Source: Lewinella sp039816955 (GTDB lineage: Bacteria; Bacteroidota; Bacteroidia; Chitinophagales; Saprospiraceae). Taken from it: a DNA stretch of 64,000 nucleotides. The position numbers and the translations under genes were made by a program. The notes beneath the pieces are model-generated. The model was given only the letters and a program-made list of their open reading frames with translations. It did no database searches and was not told the DNA's origin. The stretch lies in contig JBCBWU010000004.1 of assembly GCA_039816955.1 (NCBI GenBank), positions 1-64,000 on the forward strand. The letters run 5' to 3'. Below are positions 8,276 through 17,400 of the stretch, piece after piece; position 1 is the first letter of the stretch; each line of letters begins with the position of its first letter.

Positions 8276-10590
8276 TAGTCGATGCTTATTTGTTGGACAA
8301 TATGCAGCAAGTCCCCCTCATTCTGCGGAAACAGCGTCGCCTTATACTCGCCTGCTCTCCAGCGATCTAACTGGTCGCAGTAGTTTTTAGCGTTCAATAT
8401 TCCACTTTGCCCTCCAGCTAGAATATTGTGCATTTGAATCCCTTGATCGCTTAATTCGAAGATCGTTCGAAATACAGGCCGAGCTACACTATTCATGTTG
8501 ATGGTATTGCGGTTTCCGGGATAGGTATCAATTCTTGTCACAAAACCGGGTAAAAAGCCTACATGGTTAATCATGAAGCCCGTACTTGCTGCAAGTGATT
8601 GGTTCTCCCAGTTTTCCCCAAAGGAAGCGACCAGGCTGGAATCGGTCTTGAAAAGTATTCGCTCAAAAAGCACCTCCTTCTCTGTTTGCTGCTCTGGCGA
8701 AAGCCTTGGATTAAGGTGGCGGACGAAGTACTTGAAAGAAGGCGATCGTTGGATTCCCAATTCCTCTTTGGCAAATTCTGCTGCTACCTGTTCTACACTT
8801 TTTCTCAAATATTCGTAGGTCAGTGCAGCCTTGCTATCTTCCGTCATTTTCCCATCCCAATTGCTCAAGGATTGCTCGATTTTAGGATATTTCTCTGTCG
8901 CCTGTTGGTATTGCTGCAATAGCTCTTGTACCGCAAAAAATGATACATCAACAACGTCTTGCTGCATCTCTCTAGCAGATGCCAGATCCCAGGTCTCTTT
9001 GGTTTGGAGCAGCTCATGTATTCTATTGACGCGATAATCATCTTTGTACCAGTGAGCGCCCAGATACGATTCCGTACGTAAGGGTTGTTGATTCGCAGAA
9101 AAGAGAAAACTGTCCTGCGTCTGAACTTGATACCACGCAAGCTGCTGTTGGACGCCTTCCAACAGCTTTTGACTGCCATCTAGTAAACCACCAGTGTACC
9201 CTTGCGGTCTTGCTGGTAGTTCACCCGCACAGAAAATGCCGATGGTGTCCTTAATATCAGCGTAGATAAAATTCTGCGCAGGGTAGTCATAGCGTGTCAG
9301 GGCCGTTCGGAAAGCAGTCCAATTCTTAGCCTTCTGCATTTCAAATAGCGCCGCAACAGCCTGAGCAGCTTCGGCTCCGTACCATCGCTGGGCGTAGAAG
9401 TTGCCGTTGCTGTCTTTCAACACCCGCCCGTGCACGGTAAACAGGTGAGAAACCTTCTCTGATTTCGCCCCTCGTATGGGCACCTCATATTCTTTTGCGC
9501 TGAAGGGTATCCAGTTACCATCATAGAGGTAGTGACTATCGTTCTTAGTAGTTAGCAAGTACCGATCGGTGACATCCCATTCGCCGTTGGTAATCCCCCA
9601 AGCCATATGGTTATTGTGCCCACCAACAATGAGGGGCAAACCGGCAATGCTGTACCCGGCAATATTGAAATCGTCGCAAGAAAGAAAGGCTTCGTAGAAG
9701 ATACTGGGCAGTGTTAACGGCAAATGTGGATCATTAGCCAGTAGGCCAATATTATTACTGGTTCTTCCCTTATTAATGGCCCAGTTGTTACTACCTAATC
9801 CAGGGGTAAAGTTCGCAGGGGGAATGGATTTTAGCGGATGCGGGAGGCTCAAGCTCTGGTAGTTTTCACTAATACCCCCTGGTTCCTTGCCAGGCAGTAT
9901 TGTCTGTAAGTCTTTCGGATTGAAAGGAAAGAAGGCTGCTCGGTGGTCAGGACTTAGCTCAGTGATCAACTCCTGCATCTCCAAATCATAATCAAAAAAG
10001 GAGAGGCTGCGACTAATGTACCAATTCACGTACAGGCAATATGCTGGCTTCCACTTCCGAGCCTGTAAATCCAGAAGCTTATACATGGGGTCATCGATCA
10101 CATTATTTTCGAGGTACAGATTGACCCCCTCACTATACGCTACCAAACCCGCATAGACATCCGGGTGCTGGGTTTGAAACTCGTTGAGCAATTCTTCCGC
10201 CCGCTCAGAAAAATCGTAGGCAATCCAATTTGCATCACTCCGTAAAAAGTTCTTTCCCAGGATGGCACAAAGGCTCCCTTCCACCATCCGCGAGAGAAAC
10301 TCCATTTGAAAGTAGCGATCCCGCGCGTGCATATACCCCAAGCCCAGCATAGCGTTTTGCTCAGACGAAGCAAAGACGTAAGGAATGCCAAGCGAATCAA
10401 TGTAGATATTAGCTTCCCGGCTTTCATGTGCAACTTGGAGGTGCGGTATTTCTGTTTCGCCGAATAACAATCCTGATCGAAAACTTAGCAAGGCTCCCAC
10501 ACTATTGATGGGATAGAAGTGATAGCAAGTCACAAATATCCAAGTCAAACTTAGTAAAAGGAGGCCTCCAGACTTCGTAATGCGGTTCAT
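8275..10590 (-). CDS. Penicillin-acylase-family Ntn hydrolase, membrane-anchored, periplasmic
   Basis: N-terminal-nucleophile amidase of 771 aa, family of penicillin G acylase, AHL acylases and PvdQ. An N-terminal hydrophobic segment (~9-28) should anchor or export it. The alpha-subunit region (~45-200) has the family's LGYMHARDRYFQMEF block. Autocatalytic cleavage is expected before Ser267 in GLGSNNW, which becomes the beta-chain nucleophile. ANDPHLPL, GLPLIVGGHNNHMAWGITN and the terminal ILAGGQSG block are further family landmarks. No large deletion is seen. It lies 1 nt from the exporter gene and overlaps the next gene by 1 nt, so it belongs to the NRPS operon. By analogy with PvdQ, which removes the fatty acyl group from exported pyoverdine precursor, I infer periplasmic deacylation of the peptide. 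Self-resistance by product hydrolysis is the alternative. Confidence 0.87.
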   Translation of the reverse strand: MNRITKSGGLLLLSLTWIFVTCYHFYPINSVGALLSFRSGLLFGETEIPHLQVAHESREANIYIDSLGIPYVFASSEQNAMLGLGYMHARDRYFQMEFLSRMVEGSLCAILGKNFLRSDANWIAYDFSERAEELLNEFQTQHPDVYAGLVAYSEGVNLYLENNVIDDPMYKLLDLQARKWKPAYCLYVNWYISRSLSFFDYDLEMQELITELSPDHRAAFFPFNPKDLQTILPGKEPGGISENYQSLSLPHPLKSIPPANFTPGLGSNNWAINKGRTSNNIGLLANDPHLPLTLPSIFYEAFLSCDDFNIAGYSIAGLPLIVGGHNNHMAWGITNGEWDVTDRYLLTTKNDSHYLYDGNWIPFSAKEYEVPIRGAKSEKVSHLFTVHGRVLKDSNGNFYAQRWYGAEAAQAVAALFEMQKAKNWTAFRTALTRYDYPAQNFIYADIKDTIGIFCAGELPARPQGYTGGLLDGSQKLLEGVQQQLAWYQVQTQDSFLFSANQQPLRTESYLGAHWYKDDYRVNRIHELLQTKETWDLASAREMQQDVVDVSFFAVQELLQQYQQATEKYPKIEQSLSNWDGKMTEDSKAALTYEYLRKSVEQVAAEFAKEELGIQRSPSFKYFVRHLNPRLSPEQQTEKEVLFERILFKTDSSLVASFGENWENQSLAASTGFMINHVGFLPGFVTRIDTYPGNRNTINMNSVARPVFRTIFELSDQGIQMHNILAGGQSGILNAKNYCDQLDRWRAGEYKATLFPQNEGDLLHIVQQISID

Positions 10591-10591
10591 G

Positions 10592-12247
10592 TTAAACGGT
10601 CTTATCTTGGGGTGGGTAAGGATTGATTGCCGAAACTACTTCAAGCTTTCCGTATTCCATTTTGACCAGCTTATCTGCAAGGTGGTAGTAGCGATCATCA
10701 TGGGTGATGGCAATGATGGTTTTATCTTCCTGCTCAATAATCTGCGGCAGAATTTGTTGGTAGAACTTCTTTCGGAAGTAGGGATCCTGATCAGCAGCCC
10801 ATTCATCCAATACCAGAATAGGCTTGTCCTCCATGACCGCTGAGATGAGCGCCAAACGCTTGCGCTGTCCCATAGATAAATCTATCGTTGAAAAGCGGCC
10901 GTCTTCTAAACTTACTTTGTCCTGCAACTCAAAGAGCTCCAGATAGCGTCCCAGCTTGGATTCATCCAAATCTTTCATTCCATAGAACTCTTCGAACAGG
11001 TAAAAATCACTAAAGACAGGGGCAAAAAGTGCCTTCACCTCATCTACTTCTGCGAGCGATATTTGGTGGTCATCCACTTCCAAATGGCCCGACTGCACTT
11101 GGTATAGATTAAGCAAGGTGTTCACAACCGTGGTTTTTCCGGCACCATTGCCACCAAAAATGAAAATGAGTTCATTACGGGCAATATCCAAGGTGAGCGG
11201 CCCAACCGAGAACATATCTGTTCCGTAAGAGAAGGTGTAATCCTTGAATTTTACTTTGGAAAAGTTGCTAAGATCACTGTTGACTTCTCCAGAAGTTTGT
11301 GTTGGAGCCGAGATTTCTTGTAGCCCATTTTTCAATTTGGCTAAATGCTTCAAAGCAACAGCTGCCCGATTAAAAACAGGAATCGCTACCATGAGCGACA
11401 CGATTGGCGTAAGCAGATACAACAAGACAAAAGTAAAGCTGATGGTATCCTCCAGCGACGTACCCAACCAAGAGCCCGCGTACAACAGAATGGTACCAAT
11501 CAAGCCGTAGAAGAACAGCTGGCCAATCAACTGGCTGTTTAAGTAGCCCAGTAGTGCCTTGCTGTTATACTGCTTGCCCGACTCCAGCACGGATGCCAAA
11601 TTCCGCTGGTAAAGATCTGATCCTTTTTCGGGGTTTACTTTGATCTCTTTGGCACCATCCAGCAAACTGTTAAAGTGCTTGATGAACTTTGCTTCCAAGC
11701 TGCGCGCTATGCGGAATTGCCCGTTTCTAATACGTCCGGTTGCTATATAAATCAAAACCCCAGCGGCAATGGTGAGGCTACTCAGCAAAAACAACTTCCC
11801 GGATAAATAAGCCATGTATGCCAGCGTGGTGAATATCAGAATCAATGACGAAAACACATTAACGATGAGTACCGAGGCGTTGGTAATACTGTTGATATCA
11901 TTGGTCAGAGCAGAGTACACTTCTGATTTAAAGCTCAATAAACTCCGGTAAGGAGCAGTCAGTACCAATTCTATAATATCGCGCCGAGCTCCCCAGAATA
12001 CTTCCTGGGAAAGCTCGATAATCCCTTCTGATAGCACACGCTTGGTGACAAAAAAGAGAAGAATGACGAAGGCAAAGCTGAGGAGAAAGTTATTCTCTGG
12101 CGGAAGTCCGGAAGTGATTAAATAACCAATGACACGATTGACCAAAAAGATAAAGGCAAAACTAGCCAAACCATTGACGATGGCCAGAAGCGCCAGAAAA
12201 ACAATTCTCCCCAGAAATTTTGGACGATTGCCAATCAATTGATTCAT
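10592..12247 (-). CDS. Cyclic-peptide-type ABC exporter (SyrD/PvdE-like), fused TMD-NBD
   Basis: Half-transporter of 551 aa: six transmembrane helices (~15-300) followed by an ATPase domain (~335-545). Walker A is GGNGAGKTT (~366), the signature is LSMGQRKRLAL (~459, an unusual LSMGQ), and Walker B is ILVLDEWAADQDP (~480). The catalytic Glu and the DEWAADQDP D-loop are characteristic of the cyclic peptide exporter family (SyrD, PvdE). The ATG at 12247 is preferred over an in-frame TTG at 12256 because it directly precedes a basic N-terminus and first helix. It sits 32 nt after the type II thioesterase gene and 1 nt before the acylase gene. It should pump the finished or acylated peptide across the inner membrane into the periplasm, where the two secreted hydrolases of the operon act. 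Confidence 0.9.
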   Translation of the reverse strand: MNQLIGNRPKFLGRIVFLALLAIVNGLASFAFIFLVNRVIGYLITSGLPPENNFLLSFAFVILLFFVTKRVLSEGIIELSQEVFWGARRDIIELVLTAPYRSLLSFKSEVYSALTNDINSITNASVLIVNVFSSLILIFTTLAYMAYLSGKLFLLSSLTIAAGVLIYIATGRIRNGQFRIARSLEAKFIKHFNSLLDGAKEIKVNPEKGSDLYQRNLASVLESGKQYNSKALLGYLNSQLIGQLFFYGLIGTILLYAGSWLGTSLEDTISFTFVLLYLLTPIVSLMVAIPVFNRAAVALKHLAKLKNGLQEISAPTQTSGEVNSDLSNFSKVKFKDYTFSYGTDMFSVGPLTLDIARNELIFIFGGNGAGKTTVVNTLLNLYQVQSGHLEVDDHQISLAEVDEVKALFAPVFSDFYLFEEFYGMKDLDESKLGRYLELFELQDKVSLEDGRFSTIDLSMGQRKRLALISAVMEDKPILVLDEWAADQDPYFRKKFYQQILPQIIEQEDKTIIAITHDDRYYHLADKLVKMEYGKLEVVSAINPYPPQDKTV

Positions 12248-12279
12248 ATTACCCAATGGTCAATGGTGTCAGGAATTAC

Positions 12280-12984
12280 TTATTCTGCTGCTGGCCCGAT
12301 AGGTGGACGGAGGATAGCCTCCAGCAGTTGATCTTTCGCTTGGTGGATGAAGAAATGCCCCCCCGGAAAAATTCGGGTAGACAAGCCCGAGGAAGTAAAC
12401 TTTCCCCAGTTATTGAGCTCATCTGAGCGGTCTTCGTCGGCCCCCATCATCGCGTAGATAGGAACATTAACTTTCTGTTCTGGCACTACGGGAAGGAGTT
12501 CGCTGGAAATTCTGAAATCAGCTCTGAGAATCGGTTCAAAGAAGTCCAGCAACTCTTGGGAAGAGAAAAACGCAGGAGGCATGCCTCCCAAGGCCTTCAC
12601 TTGTGCAAAAAACTGATCACTAGGCAAACTGTGCCAATCCCGATCAGTAATGGTTCCCGGCCCAGCGTTACCACTAACGATCAATGCTGTTGGTGTCTTC
12701 CCATTTTCTGTCAGCCGCTGTGCTACGTAGAACCCCAAAAGTGCGCCCAAGCTGTGACCATAAATGAGAAAGGGCCCTTCGTTGATCTGCTCCTCTATTT
12801 GCCGGTAGTAGTCATCAATAGCCTCTGCGGGGGTCGTACATAGTTTTTCTACTACTCTCTTTCCCCGACCAGGCAGTTCTAGCGGGAATACCCGACCAGC
12901 CTTCTTGAGTTCGGTTATTAAGAAATTGAAAGAAGCGCAACTTCCCCCAGCGTAGGGCAATAGAAATATGGTAGTGGTGGTCAT
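12280..12984 (-). CDS. Type II thioesterase (NRPS/PKS editing)
   Basis: Alpha/beta hydrolase of 234 aa, the usual size of stand-alone type II thioesterases such as GrsT and SrfAD. The start FLLPYAGGSCASFN carries the family's PYAGG oxyanion-region motif. The nucleophile is Ser78 in YGHSLGALLGF. The Asp is in the region of MGADEDRSDEL (~175), and the His in FPGGHFFIH (~210). These enzymes clear misprimed or stalled acyl groups from carrier-protein phosphopantetheine arms and so keep the assembly line running. The gene lies 15 nt downstream of the S12 hydrolase and 32 nt upstream of the exporter. A second releasing function is less likely because the last NRPS has its own TE domain. Confidence 0.93.
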   Translation of the reverse strand: MTTTTIFLLPYAGGSCASFNFLITELKKAGRVFPLELPGRGKRVVEKLCTTPAEAIDDYYRQIEEQINEGPFLIYGHSLGALLGFYVAQRLTENGKTPTALIVSGNAGPGTITDRDWHSLPSDQFFAQVKALGGMPPAFFSSQELLDFFEPILRADFRISSELLPVVPEQKVNVPIYAMMGADEDRSDELNNWGKFTSSGLSTRIFPGGHFFIHQAKDQLLEAILRPPIGPAAE

Positions 12985-12999
12985 AGTGTTGGAACAGCC

Positions 13000-14460
13000 T
13001 TATTCGCGATTTTTTTCTAATCCGTCCACCAGCTCTTGCAAGCGAGTATCCGTGGGATCTAAAGCAGCGCCTGCTTTGTAACTCTCCAGAGCAGAATTGC
13101 GGTCTCCTAGATCTAACTGTACCCTACCTTGATTTTTCCAAACCGCTACGGATTCCGGAAACAGCATGGCATTGAGTCGCAGGAGTTTCAAACCAGCTTC
13201 AAAATGGCCATTATACAGCTTGTTGAAGGCCACTGTATTGACTTGTGACTCCACTATATTTTGCCTTTGCTCACTGGATAGCCCCTGCACAAAATCACGG
13301 ATATCAGGAGCGCTTGCTGCTTTATTTATGGCTTCTTCCGTTTCACGATAAGCCAATTGATTATTGGCGGAACCGGTCAGCAGGTTTTTAAAAAACTCCA
13401 TAACAATCTGATAGCCATTATCTCCCCTATTGGACAACACAACCACCGTCTTGCCCAACTCATTGAAGATCATTACTTCTCCTCTGATACCGTACCAGCC
13501 CCCAGAATGGCCCAGAATCTGTGACGCTCCTCTGGTGTCAATATCGATTCCGTAACCTAAAAAGGTATTGTAGCCCTCTACTTTTGGAGTCAGCATCAAT
13601 TGAGTAGTTGCTTCTTCGAGCAGCTTATTCCCAACCAAAGCTCTGGAAAAGCGGTATAAATCTTCGGTGGTAGCGTAAAAGCCCGCAGCGGAGCTACCCT
13701 TGGTAATGAAGTAAATGTTTTCTCGAAAAGGGGCACCGATTGTACCCGTATTTCGATAACCTACAGCCCGATTCGCAACAACCTCATCTAACGGAAAGGC
13801 GCCAGTATTGCTCATACCAGCGGGGGCGAAAATATGATCAGCAACATATTGGTAGTAAGACATCCCACTCACCTGCTCAATAACTAAGCCCAGGATCAGA
13901 AAACCCGTATCATTGTAAAAGTAACGTGAGCCTGGTGTAAAGATTAGGGTATCCTGCTCAAAAAGTGGCCGAAAATCATTGAGTTCTTGAAACCTATCCT
14001 TGGGTATAGCGAAGAAATCTTTATCGTAGGAGTGCGTGGTACCCGCCTGGTGCGTCAGCAGATGCTCAATAGTAACCTGGTTTTTGACGGCTTCGTTGGC
14101 GTAATCAGGCAAATAAAAGCCAACCTCTTTTTGTAGGTCGATCTTTCCCTGTTCGTGCAATTGCAAAACGGCAACAGCGGTGAACATCTTCACAATGGAC
14201 GCAATGCTATACTTCGTATCCTTATTGTTTGCGACCTCGAAGGAGGCATTGGCAAAACCCAGTCCTCGGTGGATCAAGATTTCATCCTCTTCGGCAAATA
14301 GCACACTTCCGGTAAATTCACCGTGTTTTTCCAGTTGGTCTAGAAAGCTGCTGGCCCGAGCGACGATATCCTGGTCTTGCTCTTGAGCAGGTAGAAAACT
14401 GGTAAACAAAAAAACGGTCAGCGCCAATAACATACTGCGTTCCACTGTTGTCTTAGCCAT
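13000..14460 (-). CDS. Secreted S12 serine hydrolase (beta-lactamase fold) with TPR-like C-terminus
   Basis: Penicillin-binding/AmpC-class hydrolase of 486 aa. The ATG at 14460 overlaps the NRPS stop by 8 nt and opens into a signal peptide (SMLLALTVFLFTSFLPAQ). In-frame codons further upstream lie inside the NRPS gene. The active site is complete: Ser88-x-x-Lys91 (SIVK), a YxN-type motif within RYFYNDTGF, and HSGGWYG as the third motif. A region with TPR character (WKNQGRVQLDLGDRNSALESY) closes the protein; this tail is unlike AmpC. There are no C-terminal TM helices like those of the colibactin peptidase ClbP. Translational coupling to the NRPS strongly ties it to the pathway. Inferred roles are periplasmic trimming of a precursor peptide, a D-residue-specific peptidase, or an esterase. 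True beta-lactamase activity is not indicated. Confidence 0.88.
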   Translation of the reverse strand: MAKTTVERSMLLALTVFLFTSFLPAQEQDQDIVARASSFLDQLEKHGEFTGSVLFAEEDEILIHRGLGFANASFEVANNKDTKYSIASIVKMFTAVAVLQLHEQGKIDLQKEVGFYLPDYANEAVKNQVTIEHLLTHQAGTTHSYDKDFFAIPKDRFQELNDFRPLFEQDTLIFTPGSRYFYNDTGFLILGLVIEQVSGMSYYQYVADHIFAPAGMSNTGAFPLDEVVANRAVGYRNTGTIGAPFRENIYFITKGSSAAGFYATTEDLYRFSRALVGNKLLEEATTQLMLTPKVEGYNTFLGYGIDIDTRGASQILGHSGGWYGIRGEVMIFNELGKTVVVLSNRGDNGYQIVMEFFKNLLTGSANNQLAYRETEEAINKAASAPDIRDFVQGLSSEQRQNIVESQVNTVAFNKLYNGHFEAGLKLLRLNAMLFPESVAVWKNQGRVQLDLGDRNSALESYKAGAALDPTDTRLQELVDGLEKNRE

Positions 14461-17400
14461 TGGTTTCTTTTGTAATGATTGAATATAGCTCATCTACATG
14501 AGGGGATTTTAACATACTTTGGTGGGTTCCATCTACGAAGGTAGCCTCGAACTCTCCGTCTATCAATGCTCCCCAGCCATAATCATGGAGTTGGTAAATT
14601 GCCTGTTTCTCCAGACTCAATTGTTCAAGATCTTTTTGCGTCTTAAGGAGCAATGTTTTAGTGATCAACGGATACTTTTGATCATCTTCCCAAGCCAGCG
14701 TAGCCTCTCCATTGCGAGTGTAAACGGCCAGCAATTTTTCTACGTCAAACGACATATCTAATTGCGATGACATACGGTCTTGAATCAATTGCAAAATTGT
14801 GGCTTCATCCTTATTTAAAAAATCTTCTCTTTCGAATGAAAAAGGTATCTCATTAATTGCTGCAAGCGCTTTTAAAGATGAAAAGACCTTATCGGTATAG
14901 GTATCATCTTGCTCAAATAAATCAAAAGTGTTCTGGTGAGGTGCATTTGCATCTAAGATAATAAATGCATCGAGCTTAATTTCACTGGCCGCAAGTAATT
15001 TCGACATTTCATACCCCACATAAGCTCCAAAGGAATAGCCGATCAAAATGACGGTTTGCGAAGCTATACGCTCTTTTAGTACAGCAACGTACAGCGCAGC
15101 CAGCTCTTTGATGGATAGTTGCTTTTCCGCGGCTCCATTTTCGAAGCGGGGGTCCGTCAAATAATGAACACGCAATAACGGATCATTTGCTGTTAGAAGC
15201 CCACCCAAGGCATACAACGCCAATGGACTACCGCCCAAACCGGGAATAAATACCACTTCTTTCTGAGTCACCGAGGTGTTGGCAGCATTGGCAACTGGTA
15301 CCGAGCCGCCCTCAATTTTCTGCGCCAGGTCGGCAATGGTCTGAAATGCAAATAAATCGCCCAGTGCAATCTCGTAACCAAGCGCCTTGACCTGGCTCAA
15401 CATTTTTATGCTGAGGATAGAGTCGCCTCCAATTTCAAAGAAATTATCCCTAAGTCCGATATGCTGGGTTTGGAGCAAATCTTGCCAAATACGCGTTAGT
15501 TGCTCCGTAAGTTGTGTAGATGGAAAATCAGCGGTGATTTCAGCTCGTACGTCCATTGCCAAAAGTGCCTTAAAGTCTGTCTTCCCGTTGCTATTCATCG
15601 GAAACTGATCTACTTCAACGTACTGCTGTGGCACCATATAGGCCGGTAGGTAAGCACTCAGATTTTGTTTGATAGTAGCTACCTCAATAGGGCTTTTCTT
15701 GATCCAGAAAACGATCAGATTCTGATGCCCAGCACCCGTTTTCTTAGTCGTGACAATTACGTCCTTGATCTCTGGTATTTCCCTTAAATGAGATTCTATG
15801 GCCGTCAATTCAATCCGATACCCCCGTATCTTAACCTGCCGATCTCGCCGGCCAATGAACTCGAGTTTTCCGTCTGACCTCCACCTGACCAAATCGCCAG
15901 TACGATACATCTTTTCCCCAACTACAAAAGGGTTTTCGACAAACTTTTCTGTGGTTAAATCAGGGCGATTAAGATAACCTCTGGCCACTCCTTTGCCCCC
16001 GATGTAAAGCTCCCCTTCCACCCCAACTGGTTGAACATTTTGGGAATCCGACAGCACCCATAAGTGTGTATTCGCAATCGGTCGCCCAATTGGGAGTGAG
16101 GGTGAATCAGCAGTTGATGATGAATACTGATGGACGATGGAAGTGACGGTCGTCTCCGTAGGGCCATATTCATTGTAAAAGTCAGCATAGGGCGCCACTC
16201 TTTTAGCTAAGTCGGGAGAACACACTTCCCCACCCGCTATCACCCTATTCAGGTTTTTGAACGCTGAAAAATCTACAATGGTCTCCAAAAAGCTCGGTGT
16301 AGCGTGGAAGTGCGATACCTTATGTTGTTGGACAATATCAGCAATTTTCAGCTTAACCTCCGGATTTTCTGCTGGGTACAGAATTAGGGTTGCGCTGTTC
16401 AACAAGGCTAAAAACATTTGCTCAACGGAGGCATCAAAACTATAATTTGAAAACTGAAAAATTCGCTCCGTCGAACGGATAGCGTACTTCTCTGACAGTG
16501 CTGCAATAAGATGAGTCACCGACTGATGTTCTACCATCACTCCTTTAGGTTGCCCCGTCGTCCCGGAAGTATAGATTACGTACAACAGCTCTTTTGGAGC
16601 TATCTGGATAGCAGGGTTTTGATCAGAATAACCACTTACAGAGAGTGACTCCAACTCATAAATCCGGGTACCGACTCCATTGAACTTTTGTGCGTATTTC
16701 CGATGGGTAAGAATCAGTGGTGCTGCTGCTTCACCGACGATAAAGGCTGCTCTTTTTGCAGGAAACTCAACATCAATTGGTAAGTAGGCTGCGCCCGCTT
16801 TAATAATCCCCAGGATAGCGACTACCATATCGAATGACTTGTTCGTGCACAGGGGAATGATGCTCCCTGTGGTCACACCTGAATCCAGTAAGCAGTGTGC
16901 CAGTTGATTTGCCGATGCATTGAGTTCGGCGTAAGACATGGTATCATCTCCCAATTCCAGCGCTACCGCCTGGGGATTGCTAAGCACCTGATTTTCAAAC
17001 CAATCTTTAATGTTGTGAAATTCACAATCTAGCTCTTGCCCAGGATTGAACTGTTGGACAATTTGCCGTTTTTCTGTTTCGGGGATCAAACGCAGATGGC
17101 TAATCTTTTGCGTGGGATCAGCAATGAGGGCCTCCACCAAATTTTGATAGTGAGTGGCTAAACGTTGCATGCGCTCCTCCGAAAATAAATCAACACAGTA
17201 ATCGACATTGAACGCCAACCGGTCATTCAGTTCGTAGGCGGCTAGCGTTAGGTCATATTCTGATCGAATGATGTCGTGGGAACGAATGGCTATTTGCGTA
17301 TTTCCTAATTCAACGGATGGCAGAAGCGCAGCATTCTGAAGTAAAAACATCGTTTGAAAAAGCGGGGACCTACTTCGATCTCGCTGGCCAATCGTGCGCT

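Noticed and set aside
13000..14460. A resistance beta-lactamase.
   Set aside because: The fold is S12, but the gene overlaps an NRPS stop codon, carries a TPR-like tail and sits with maturation genes; pathway hydrolase is the better reading.
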